From Gymnopilus junonius (lineage: Eukaryota > Basidiomycota > Agaricomycetes > Agaricales > Galerinaceae), in the NCBI GenBank assembly GCA_015501075.1, contig JADNYJ010000562.1, positions 1 to 20,393 on the forward strand: a stretch of 20,393 nucleotides of DNA. Reading direction: 5' to 3'. The notes under the pieces are model-generated. The model was given only the letters and a program-made list of their open reading frames with translations, searched no databases and had not been told where the DNA came from. Below, in pieces: positions 7,655 through 16,700 of the stretch (the stretch's first letter is position 1; every line of letters starts with the position of its first letter). Made by a program: the position numbers and the translations under genes.

Positions 7655-8170
7655 ATAAGTTGGGACTGAGTGGGACTGAGTGGGACTGACTTGGGACTGA
7701 GTGGGACTGAGTGGGACTGACTTGGGACTGAGTAGGACTAAGTGGGACTGAGTTGGGATTCCTTGGGACTCCCTGGGACTGAGCAGGACTGGGCAGGACT
7801 GAGTTGGGACTGAGTGGGACTGGGTTGGGACTCCATGGGACTGGGTTGGGACTCCCAAGGACTCCCATAGGACTGAGTGGGACTGGGTTGGGACTCCCAT
7901 GGGATTGAGTGGGACTGAGTTGGGATTCCCTGGGACTAGGTGGGACTAAGTTGGGACTCCCATAGGACTCCTTGGGACTCCCATAGGACTCCTTGGGACT
8001 CCCATAGGACTCCTTGGGACTCCCATAGGACTCCTTGGGACTCCCATAGGACTCCTTGGGACTCCCATAGGACTCCTTGGGACTCCCATGGGAGTCTCTA
8101 GTAGTCCAGCAACTCCCATGTGACTCCCTGGGAGTCCCTGGGAATCCATTGGACTCCCATGGGACTTGGG
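7655..8170. repeat. hAT1 right subterminal minisatellite (GGGACT family)
   Basis: Same GGGACT-based heptads as the left array and in the same orientation rather than mirrored. The composition changes from GAGTGGGACTGAGT types near 7660-7760 to CCC-containing types toward the end. Because GGGACTCCC is nearly self-complementary, direct and inverted arrangements are partly equivalent. Confidence 0.85.
7953..8094 (+). repeat. 21-bp tandem array in hAT1 right arm (six units plus partial)
   Basis: A 21-base unit beginning GGGACTCCCATAGGACTCC repeats exactly at 7953, 7974, 7995, 8016, 8037 and 8058, then degenerates at 8079. On the minus strand it would read as a perfect seven-residue repeat (VPRSPMG), which is a by-product of the 21-base period. 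Confidence 0.93.
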
Positions 8171-8192
8171 ACTCCCAGTGGAGTCCAACCTA

Positions 8193-8218
8193 AATATGGG
8201 GGGGAGTGTAAAGACCTC
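8193..8218 (-). repeat. hAT1 right terminal inverted repeat
   Basis: It reads AATAT, seven G, AGTGTAAAGACCTC. Its complement starts GAGGTCTTTACACTCC and pairs with the left end. The last ten bases (TAAAGACCTC) are identical to the end of the second element at 10957-10966. Confidence 0.82.
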
Positions 8219-8226
8219 TTGGCGGT
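8219..8226. repeat. Target site duplication of hAT1, right copy
   Basis: TTGGCGGT, identical to 5359-5366; LINE A sequence resumes here with ACTTGGGTTTC. Confidence 0.9.
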
Positions 8227-9863
8227 ACTTGGGTTTCTTCTTTGACCGGAAATTGACATTTCACGAACATGTCCGGTATTACTCCACCAAGTCCTTCACC
8301 ACCGTTAAGGCGATGCGGATGCTTGGTAACTCATCTAGGGGGCTCACGCCCTTGCAAAAGCGTCTGCTTTACAGGTCTTGTGTGTTGCCTATCGCAACAT
8401 ACGGCCTTCGCTTGTGGTTCTTCCAAGGCGCTAAGTGCCAGGGAACCATTAAACTACTGACCAGCATGCAACGTCATGCTGCGCTCTGGATTACCGGTGC
8501 ATTCCGCACCTCTCCAACTGGAGGGATCGAGGCCCTTGCTGGCCTGGTCCCTATCAACTTAGTCCTGAAACGTGCTGCTGCAGTCGGTGTTCTGCGCATG
8601 GCGGCCCTGTCGGACACTCACCCGGTGCGCTCTCTTCTGAGTGCGCCCTTTTCCAAAGGAGCGACTCCTCACCCTCGCTCTGCTGCCTTTATGACTGCCC
8701 CACAATGTGCTAAGGTGCGGGGTACTGTTATGGACGTCGATGACACGCTCCATGTAGTCAGCGAGCCGCTGGAGCCCTTTGCTCCAGAGGCTCGTCCAGG
8801 TGGGCGATTCCTTGAGTTACATCATGGAATTCGCTTTGATATCACTCCGGCACCCAAGGATAAGGTTGGGCTTCGGCGCGAATGGTTAGACCGCTTCTGG
8901 GAGGCCTCGAAGCGGGAACCGTCCACTCTGGTCTGTGTCGGCGACGGTAGCCGCCCCACTGACTGGAACAAGCAGGCCATTGCAGCTTCGCTTGTCTTTC
9001 GCCAGGGCGTTGAGGTGCACGCATCTCGTTACGCGGCTGGGAGTGCTCTTGCAGAGGATGCGGAGCTTTATTCCCTTCGTACTGCAATTGTCCGGGCTTG
9101 CGCCATGGACAACTGTGACTACATCGTTATCTTGTCAGATTCCACCAAGGCGTTGGGGGGTCTGCTTGATGCCTCCGTGCATTCCGGCCAGGGTCATTCC
9201 TTGGCTGTTATCCGCGCCCTTACAGAGTGGTGGACCAGGGGCCCTGGCCGCCACATCTCCCTTCATCATGTCCCGTCTTCTCTGAAGTGGGGCATACACT
9301 ATCAAGCTCATCTCATGGCAACTGAGCTTTCTGTAGCGGTGGGGCCTAACACGCCACACTCACTTGCATCGTTGCGCAAAGCCGCGGACGATAATCCGGG
9401 GGAAGGCTGGCAAGAGTTGTTCCAGCAACCCTCGTACTCAGGGCGACAATTTTTGTCGCTCACCGACCTCGACGGGGGTCGACTCGAACCACGGGCCAAA
9501 CGAGGCGGTCCCTGGCTTCAATCTGTAGGCGGCGACCTGACTCTCTTCACAAGGGTCACTCGCGCCATCACCAACCATGCTCCCATCGGGGAGTACTACT
9601 CTCGATTCAACATTCCCGAATCCACCAGTTGCGAGTGCGGTCATCATACCCAAACTCGTGATCATCTATTCCGGACGTGTCCCCAGCACGACCGTCACGA
9701 CTATCCAGTTCGTCTGGATCAGCTCGTATCCTTTTTGAAGGCTAACCCCGCGGTGTTCGCCTTCAACCGCCCCCTCGGGGTGTCGGATAACTTGGTCGGG
9801 CAAGGTAGATGTTCCTGCTGGTTGGATTCGGCGGTTTGGGGTGCGCTCAGAACAGAGTCCTAA
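8219..9863 (+). pseudogene. LINE A ORF2, RT thumb, RNase H and C-terminal CCHC finger
   Basis: Coding resumes WRYLGFFFDRKLTFHEHVRYY directly after hAT1 and stays open to TAA 9861-9863. The RT connection/thumb region (FFFDRK, CVLPIATYGLRLWF) is followed by an RNase H domain. Its acidic residues are in GDGS (Asp at 8943), DAELYSL (Glu at 9063) and LSDSTKAL (Asp at 9138). At the end is a CECG...H...C finger (from 9630), the usual LINE ORF2 C-terminal knuckle. An open frame extends upstream into hAT1 to 8166, but those residues are hAT1 sequence. This is the best preserved copy of the domain in the window and is a good reference for the other copies. Confidence 0.9.
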
Positions 9864-10238
9864 TACTTGGCGGGCTTCGGCTTTGCTGGGTTGAGGGTGG
9901 GGGTCTGGGTTCTGGAGCTTCGGCGATATCGACAGACAAGTGTGGCCCCCTGCTTCGGCGACCCGAAATGGTCTGCCTTCAGTGGCTAACACAGTATGCG
10001 CGCATCCTGGGCTGTCGGGTTTGGCTGGTGGGCCCCCTTCCGGTGCCCCTCTATTACTTTGTTGGACCCCTCCCTTCAGTCGGGGCACCAATGAGCATAC
10101 AGGCCCATTGTTTTATGGTCCTAAGTCGGCCCGCGAGAGCCAGTCTCGCACTAGGCGTAGTTTAACAGTAGATTACTTGGGTGTATGTACATCTGCGACC
10201 GGACTGCTTTCGCGCACCGGTATACAAATCCTTGATTT
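9864..10238 (+). other. LINE A 3' UTR
   Basis: A ~375-base tail conserved in all five copies, GC-rich at first (GGCGGGCTTCGGC...), ending ATACAAATCCTTGATTT before poly(A). Both strands show open frames of 100-140 codons here, but they are not shared as reading frames between copies and overlap each other, so they are composition effects. Conservation to the very end suits a 3' RNA structure recognised by the element's own RT. Confidence 0.8.
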
Positions 10239-10262
10239 AAAAAAAAAAAAAAAAAAAAAAAA
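10239..10262 (+). other. Poly(A) tail of LINE A
   Basis: Twenty-four A follow GATTT, the same junction as in copies B, C and D (poly(T) in D). It marks the 3' end of target-primed insertion. Confidence 0.92.
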
Positions 10263-10265
10263 GAG

Positions 10266-10487
10266 GATCACTAGCAGGATCATCATGTCATTGAGGATTG
10301 GGGCCTCGGGATCTTGGCTACCAAGCATAGCTTTCAGCTGGTCTCTGGAGAAGTCAGTGGATACCTGACCAGACATTGTGACAGGAGTACTTCCTGAAAG
10401 TGTTCCAATCTGTCTGATGATCTTGGCAGGCAGAAGTTCCCTCAACACTTCAATTAGTGCAGTTATGCACCAAACACCATGATGCAA
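10266..10487 (-). pseudogene. Unidentified minus-strand coding-like fragment
   Basis: The minus strand is open for about 74 codons outside the poly(A) tract. It includes PAKIIRQIGTLSG, STDFSRDQLKAMLGSQ and PEAPILNDMMILL, a balanced composition that looks like real protein. The open frame continues into the LINE A poly(A), read as a run of Phe, so the piece is cut by the LINE insertion. I do not recognise the family. It may be part of an hAT2 passenger or a captured gene. Any start codon is unproven. Confidence 0.35.
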
Positions 10488-10515
10488 GAAGATGGTAGTG
10501 TTGATTGCATAAAGG

Positions 10516-10803
10516 GCTTACATAATATCAGAATAAACTGGTACTAGCTATAGTTAACTTAGTTATACCCTAAATACCCTTAAAATTGATTAAAAAACAT
10601 CTAAATGGACTCAAAGTGTTCTAGTCCTATAGGACTAGCAGGGGTTTTTGCATTTGCACTTGTTTTCCATGTGTTTTTAGCTTACATAATATACAGAAAG
10701 TCGTATTACCTATATTTAGCTTAGTTATACCCTAAATAGCCATAAACATAGTTAAAACACATCAAAATAACCTAAATAATCCAGTCCTATAGGGCTACCA
10801 GGA
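10516..10803 (+). repeat. ~125-bp imperfect direct repeat in hAT2
   Basis: Two blocks, 10516-10641 and 10680-10803, share GCTTACATAATAT, TTAGTTATACCCTAAATA and a TCCTATAGG motif in the same order, offset by about 160-164 bases. Both are AT-rich. They look like an old tandem duplication in the subterminal region. Confidence 0.75.
10621..10638. repeat. Perfect 18-bp palindrome in hAT2
   Basis: CTAGTCCTATAGGACTAG is its own reverse complement. Related shorter palindromes follow at about 10785, 10845, 10890-10905 and 10930-10940 (TCCTATAGGA, TCCTACAGGA), and ATTGGGCCAATTTGGCCCAA at about 10815 is nearly palindromic. Confidence 0.9.
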
Positions 10804-10966
10804 CCAGTCCTCAGGATTGGGCCAATTTGGCCCAATCCTGGTCCAATCCTATAGGACTCTGGGCCTCAGCCATCTTAATATGGTGCACTATATGCCCAGT
10901 CCTACAGGAATCCTACAGGAATGGGCCCCAATCCTACAGGAATTACAGGGGGACAATAAAGACCTC

Positions 10967-11596
10967 CCGGGAGTGCTCTTGCAGAGGATGCTGAGCTTTA
11001 CTCTCTATGTACTGCAATTGTCCAGGCCTGTGCCATGGATAATTGTGACTACATTGTTATCATGTTGGACTCCACCAAGGCCTTGGGGAGCCTACTTGAT
11101 GCCTCCATGCATTCCAGCCAAGGTCATTCCTTGGTGGTTATTCACATCCTTACAGAGTGGTGGACCAGAGGTCCTGGCTGCCACATCTCTCTTCATCATG
11201 TCCCATCTTCCTTGAAATGGGGCATACACTACCAAGCTCACCTTATGGCAACCAAGCTTTCAGTAGTGGTGGGGCCTAACATGCCACACTCACTTGCCTC
11301 GCTGTGAAAGGCAGCTGATGACAATCTGGGGGAGGGCTGGAAAGAGTTGTTCCAGCAGCCTTCGTACTCAGGGCGACAATTTTTGTCACTCACCAACCTT
11401 GACGGAGGTCAACTCGAACCACGGGCCAAACGAGGTGGTCCCTGGCTTCAGTATGCTGGCGGTGACTTGACTCTTTTCACAAGGGTCTCTCGCGCCATCA
11501 CCAACCATGCTCCCACTGGGGAGTACTACTCTCACTTCAACATTCCTGAAGCCACCAGCTGTGAGTGCGGATACCATCTCCAAACTCGTGAGCACC
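10967..11596 (+). pseudogene. LINE copy B ORF2 fragment: RNase H and start of CCHC finger
   Basis: Frame 1 reads GSALAEDAELYSLCTAIVQA and on through IMLDSTKALGSLLDASM to a TGA at 11305-11307. It resumes in the same frame with FQQPSYSGRQFLSL and ends at CECGYHLQTREH, where LINE C is inserted. The Glu (DAELYSL) and Asp (LDSTKAL) residues of RNase H are kept. Compared with copy A, nearly every CpG has become TpG or CpA. Upstream, the element is cut by hAT2, and its RT, endonuclease and ORF1 parts are not in the window. It is the oldest-looking LINE copy here. Confidence 0.88.
11583..11596 (+). repeat. Target site duplication of LINE C, left copy
   Basis: AACTCGTGAGCACC recurs at 18001-18014 right after the LINE C poly(A), where LINE B sequence resumes (TTTTCAGGTCATGTCC). 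One more A may belong to it (11582). Length 14-15 bp fits target-primed insertion. Confidence 0.93.
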
Positions 11597-11738
11597 ATCC
11601 TTCTTTCCCACAAACCACCACCATCACAAAACGTCGATACCTCGCAAAGCCGCAATTTTCTTCAACAACCTGCGATCTGGTTCTTGAATAGCTGGTTGCA
11701 CAGTTATTCGAGTGTGTACGCACCTTTAGTGCAAGTCG
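11597..11738 (+). other. 5' leader of LINE C
   Basis: It starts ATCCTTCTTTCCCACAAACC immediately after the target duplication, is C/A-rich at its beginning, and runs to the first ORF1 ATG at 11739. The sequence is unique in the window. As in other LINEs it should carry the internal promoter, but no motif proves this. Confidence 0.65.
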
Positions 11739-13730
11739 ATGGCCGATCGATCATCATCGTCCGCGCCCAAGCGCCCCACCCTTTCTGCCTCTGGCGGGCG
11801 TATTCCGCCCGTCGGAACTTCGAGCACCAAATCTCCAACCCCTGAGGGGTCCTCATCCTCTCGATCCGTTCGAGAGAGATATGCTTCAGCCACCCCCGCT
11901 CCTCGCGAGCGGGAGGAGTCTGAGTCTCGGTCAGCGATCCACTCGTGGGCCACTTCTCCCGTTGCTTCGAGGGCTTCGTCCCCCGATGTTTCCATGGGGG
12001 AGGATGATGATACTATTCGTTTTCCTCGCCCAAGCATTTCTCCAGAGCCGCAGCCTACTTCCCTTTCCCTCACAGGATCTTCCGGGGACTGGGTAGCTGT
12101 GGCGGAGTCACTGAAGACCATTGGTTCATTTATGATGACCAACGGCCCTTCTACTTTATCAGGGGCTGACCGCTCTGATTATGTGGTCTCTTCACTAAGA
12201 TAGTGAATTCGATTACTACTTCCCCTTGGGCCAAGGAGGCCACGGGTGTCAGTGCGCGTTCGCCATCTCTCAGATGGTCGGTCGTGCGCAACCTTATCGA
12301 TTCTGACAGTTCTCTAGCGGACCTCATGTATCGAGATTTAGCGAAGACTCGAGAAGGGGGGGTTGCTCCTCCCGCTCAGCCTGAGCCTTCATCTTCCCAG
12401 TCCGCCCCTCCAAAGCAGACTGGCCCTCCGGCGGACCCTGCGGAGCCTCCCAAGGCCCCCGCTCCCGCTCCTGCTCGCTCCAAGCTTCAGCCTCGCAAAC
12501 AGAAGGCCAAGCTGGTTCAATATCAGAGGCCGCCCCCTCCAGGGCCCCCTCCCATTCCTCTTTCCTCCCATCCCAAGCACTCCTTCGCCTCGAAACTCCG
12601 GACACCAGTTCCGGGGTCCTCGACCCGCGGGTCGCTTACCAATCGCTACTTTGAGCGGGCCGTCGCTCAAATGGCACCACAAACCTGGACCCGGGCCGCT
12701 TTAGGCCCAGGCCCAGACCCTGGTTCCGGACCTTCTCAAGGCCCGTCTAGACCCTCCACCCCAGCCAAGTCCAAAGGGCTTGACTACGTCACGGCTGGCC
12801 CTACGCGCCGCCAAGTTCTCGTGGTGTTCAACGACCGTGCGCCGATGAACGTCATACTCGCTACCCTGGTTGATGAGATCAACCGGATGATGGCTCTCGA
12901 CCGATTCGATATTCGGATCACCTCTGCAGAGCCCGCCTATCGGGGTGGGCTCTACACACCAATCACGTACCCACGAGTGATGAGATTATGCTCCTCCGTG
13001 GTGCGATCTATAACATTGTCCAGGGCACCGCCGACGCCAACAAGGAGTTGACACCCTGGGTCGGACTTCCGATGTCCAAAGCTTTCCTGAAGGTTTTGGA
13101 TGTCCCCTATTATTCGGATGTCTTTCAGAGGACTCCCACTACCATCGCGGACATTGAGAGAGCGCTCGAAAGGGCCCCTCTCTTCTCCGGCGTTCCTTTT
13201 GCGGGCATGCACGCCTCGTACGCCAATCAGCAAAGAGCTCCAAGTTCGATTGCTACTTTGAGATCTGGGATTCCCAGACCGGACGTACAGCGAAGACGCT
13301 TATCAACAAAGCGTTTCGCTACAAAGACGAGCTACTCTATGTGAAGCCAGCCGCCGCTCGACGAGGTGTCCCCATGTGCCAGCGCTGCCAGCGTTGGGGT
13401 CACCTCACTAAGGATTGTAGGGCCCACCAGCGCCGCTGCGCGCGGTGTGGCGGGCCTCACGCCACTGATGAGCACCGCGCTCTCGCGCCCTGCTGCAACC
13501 GGCCTCCGCCGGATTCGGACGGTATGCGCCACCCCACTACAGCTGGTGAGCCATGCCCCCACAAGGCCCGCTGCCCCAATTGTCGGGGCGAGCACCCTGC
13601 CACAGGACGCAACTGCAAGTTCTGGGAACACCGCTTCGATCATGATTGGATCGTCGCAAAATACCGTGAGGTACGTGATAAGCGCGCACTCCGGACCTTG
13701 ACGTCTAACGTCCCTCCCCTAGCTCGATAA
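11739..13730 (+). pseudogene. LINE C ORF1 (Ser/Pro-rich N-terminus, three zinc knuckles), frameshifted
   Basis: The start is chosen at ATG 11739 (MADRSSSSAPKRPTLSASGG), the first ATG in frame after the leader. The reading passes through four segments, each one frame earlier than the last: 11739 to ~12195, ~12203 to ~12970, ~12979 to ~13203 and ~13204-13730. The last break is one G fewer than in copy A. The N-terminal ~320 residues are Ser/Pro-rich and probably disordered. Next comes a folded part (RRQVLVVFNDRAPMNVILAT ... LLRGAIYNIVQGT). Last are the three knuckles beginning CQRCQRWGHLTKDC at 13377. The expected product is an RNA-binding gag-like protein of about 660 residues. The stop TAA is at 13728-13730. 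Confidence 0.85.
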
Positions 13731-13733
13731 TGA
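13728..13733 (+). promoter_or_regulatory. TAATGA stop-start overlap in LINE C
   Basis: The ORF1 stop TAA shares an A with the ORF2 ATG (13730-13732), exactly as in copy A. Upstream and downstream bases are also identical (CTCGATAATGAGAAGAAAGG). Confidence 0.7.
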
Positions 13734-16700
13734 GAAGAAAGGAGGACGTTAGAATATTTCGTACAATTGTAACCAGAATTATGGTCATATCGATGTACTT
13801 CTCGACCGTCTAAAAGATTCTTTTGACGTTATTTTCTTGCAAGAGCCCCCTGGCGTGAGATACGACGTGCCCCGTCTTCGAGAGATCGAGAAGGTGAGGC
13901 AGTTACTGGTGCTCCGAACCACCCTGATGGAAGGTTATGGTTCGGCCTGACCCACTGGGCTCCGGCCACGCGTTCTGACCTACGTTTCGACGAGGCTGAA
14001 CCCCTGGCGCCCGCATGCGACGCGATCTTATAGATCATCGGACATCATGGGGTGTCCCTGTTTACCGGGACGCGTTGTTAATTACTGAATGTTATTCCGA
14101 CGATAAACACACAGCTATCGACTTGCTCACGAGCAGGCCGACTTTCTTCCAATGTTTCATTACATGGGGGGTGACTTCAACTGTCATTCGAATAAGTGGG
14201 ACCCTGGTGTCTGCATCATCGGACGACAGCCAACAACCTGCTGAACACAGCAGCTACCCTGGGGTTGATGCTTCTCTCCCAGTCAATCCGGGTCCCACTC
14301 ACATCCCTGGAACCCATCTTACGAGAGTCGGTCATCGACCTCATCTTGTTCAACCTACCGAGGAGCTGTCTGCAGGCACTCGGAGGGGAACTGTGGCGCG
14401 GGCCATCGGACCATGTTCCGTTGGCTTGTTCTATTTCTGTCGCTCCGGCGGCAGCAACTGTTCCGATGCGCTCACTGCCACCGGATCAATTGGATGACTT
14501 CGTGTTGTCCATCATTGAGAAGCTTCAGGGCATTGATCCCTTGGCGCCGATCACCACCCGGATCAGGTGGAGGCTGTGTCTTCGGATGTGGCTTCTGCTT
14601 TCTCGGATGCTTGGCGAAAGTATTCCAAGACGATTCGTATTTCCCTCACTCCCGTCCTTGGTGGGACGACTCATGTGAGGACTCCTTCGATGCTTATCAG
14701 CGAGATAACTCTCGCGATAACCATAAAACTTTCCGCAGAGCTGTTAAGCTGCAAACGCAAGTTCTTTGATGAACGCATCACTGAAGTTGCACTACTAACA
14801 AGCGCCCCTGGGATCTAATGAACTGGATCCAGCAGCGCAAGTTACCACCCTCCGAGGCTATCCAATTTAACGGACAGCCTTGCCATGATATGCCCTCCCT
14901 CTGGGATGCCCTTCATGGCACGTACAACTCGGCCTCTGACCGAACGTACGACATTAGTGGTCTCACCTCCCTTCCTGATATGGAAGTGCGAGAGTGGACC
15001 ACCTTTTCACTGTTGGAATTGAGGGAGGCCTTGGCATCCTGCTCCAACAACTCGGCGCCGGGTCCTGATCATATCAAGTGGTCACACCTTAAGGCGATTA
15101 TTCGCGATGAACACTGTCTTCAGGTGTTCGTGCAGTTGGCTAACGCCTGCCTTCGGGTTGGGTATTGGCCGACTCATTTCAAGGAGTCCTTGTCGGTTAT
15201 TATTCCTAAACCGAACAAGCCCTCATATTCCACGCCTAAGGCGTTCAGGCCCATTGTGCTCCTGAACACCCTTGGCAAATTGGTTGAGAAGATGCTTTCC
15301 AACCGCATTCAATTCGATGCTGTCAAGCACGATATTTTTCACCCTAATCAACTCGGTGGAGTGCGTCAGCGCTCCACTGAGGATGCGGGCTTGCTCCTCA
15401 CGCACCTAGTGCGTGCGGGTGGGCTCGCGGCTTAAAGACCAGTGTCATCGCCTTCGACGTGGCACAGTTCTTCCCCTCCCTCAATCACGAAGTGCTGATT
15501 GCGATCCTTAGGAAGCAGGGCTTCCCTCCCAACGTGGTGGAATTCTTTTCATCATACCTGGTCGGCCGTTCCACATCGTATGCCTGGAACGGTTTTCAAT
15601 CTGACCCCCGACAAGCTGATGTCGGGGTGGGGCAGGGCTCTGCTTTGTCCCCGGTACTTTCGGCACTCTTCCTTGCACCAGTGCTGAACTCTTCATGCAG
15701 AATGAGTCGGTCTCCGATACCACTCTGCTTTCCTACGTCGATGACGGCACCCTCATTGTGCAGTCAAAGACCCTTGATGCCAACTGCTTAGCCTGAAAGG
15801 TCCTATGCAGTGATTTTCGAACTCTTCACAAAGTTCGCCCTCGCTCTTGAGCACGACAAACGGAGTTATTCCATTTTGATCGTCTCACTCGGGCTCAATC
15901 CGTCCATGGATCTAGGGTACGCTCCCTACACCCTGGACAACTTCTGACGCCCAACCGTTTTGGCGGTACTTGGGTTTCTTCTTCGACCGGAAATTGACAT
16001 TTCACGAACATGTCCGGTACTATTCCACCAAGTCCCTCACCACCGTTAAGGCGATGCGGATGCTTGGTAACTCATCTAGGGGGCTCACGCCCATGCAAAA
16101 GCGTCTGCTTTACAGGTCTTGTGTGTTGCCTATCGCAACATACGGCCTTCGCTTGTGGTTCTTCCAAGGCGCTAAGTGCCAGGGAACCATTAAACTACTG
16201 ACCAGCATGCAACGTCATGCTGCGCTCTGGATTACCGGTGCATTCCGCACCTCCCCACTGGAGGGATAGAGGCCCTTGCTGGCCTGGTCCCTATCAACTT
16301 AGTCCTGAAACGTGCTGCTGCAGTCGGTGTTCTGCGCATGGCGGCCCTCTCGGACACTCACCCGGTGCGCTCTCTTCTGAGTGCGCCCTTTTCCAAAGGA
16401 GCGACTCCTCACCCTCGCTCTGCTGCCTTTATGACTGCCCCACAACGCGCTAAGGTGCGGGGTACTGTTATGGACGTCGATGACACGCTCCATGTCGTCA
16501 GCGAGCCGCTGGAGCCTTTTGCTCCGAGGCTCGTCCAGGCGGGCGATTCCTTGAGTTACATCATGGAATTCGCTTTGATATCACTCCGGCACCCAAGGAT
16601 AAGGTTGGGCTCCGGCGCGAATGGTTAGACCGCTTCTGGGAGGCCTCGAAGCGGAACCGTCCACTCTGGTCTGTGTCGGCGATGGTAGTCGCCCCACTGA

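Larger units (their letters stand above)
5367..8218. mobile_element. hAT-like DNA element hAT1, 2852 bp, apparently non-autonomous
   Basis: It is bounded by an exact 8-bp duplication and absent from the same place in LINE copy C. The ends are imperfect inverted repeats of 26 bases with about 20 matches, sharing the core CACTCCCCCCC at 5377-5387 and its complement on the right. Inside are two subterminal arrays of a GGGACT motif (about 5395-5960 and 7655-8170) around a ~1.7-kb AT-rich, CpG-poor middle. No hAT transposase (RNase H fold with dimerisation domain) is recognisable, so movement would need an enzyme supplied elsewhere. Assignment to hAT rests on duplication length and terminal repeats, not on a protein. 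Confidence 0.85.
2646..10262 (+). mobile_element. LINE copy A (Tad1-like non-LTR retrotransposon), 5'-truncated, split by hAT1
   Basis: Homology to LINE copy C begins at 2646 (matching 13140 in copy C) and runs through ORF1, ORF2 and the 3' tail to poly(A) at 10239-10262. It is interrupted by the DNA element at 5367-8218. ORF2 combines APE endonuclease, RT, RNase H and a C-terminal CCHC finger, which fits the fungal Tad1 group. Defects are a premature stop at 4473-4475, a ~141-bp deletion near 4868 and the hAT insertion. No target duplication is evident: the 5' flank is Copia LTR and the 3' flank is hAT2, so the flanks do not match. Confidence 0.92.
10263..10966. mobile_element. Right part of a second hAT-like element (hAT2)
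   Basis: The segment ends GGGGGACAATAAAGACCTC at 10966. The last ten bases and the preceding G run match the right end of hAT1. LINE B coding sequence starts at once after it (GGGAGTGCTCTTGCAG). Its subterminal part is full of palindromic TCCTATAGGA/TCCTACAGGA motifs, a parallel to the GGGACT arrays of hAT1. The left end is not in the window, as LINE A abuts the segment. The expected 8-bp duplication would be about CCGGGAGT (10967-10974), but the partner copy is not seen. Confidence 0.62.

Noticed and set aside
5730..8094. CRISPR-like regular repeats
   Set aside because: The units are directly tandem with no unique spacers, and the setting is eukaryotic transposons.
7625..8188. Minus-strand frames rich in Ser, Pro, Gly and Val resembling a repeat protein
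   Set aside because: Same cause as above; the perfect seven-residue period mirrors the 21-base DNA repeat.
10263..10290. Target site duplication for LINE A
   Set aside because: GAGGATCACTAGCAGG after the poly(A) has no match in the bases before 2646.
9809..10368. Overlapping frames of 118-142 codons across the LINE 3' tail on both strands (also 17543-17972, 18067-18585, 18803-19229)
   Set aside because: They differ in frame and end point between copies and overlap the true ORF2 end or the poly(A). They are composition effects.
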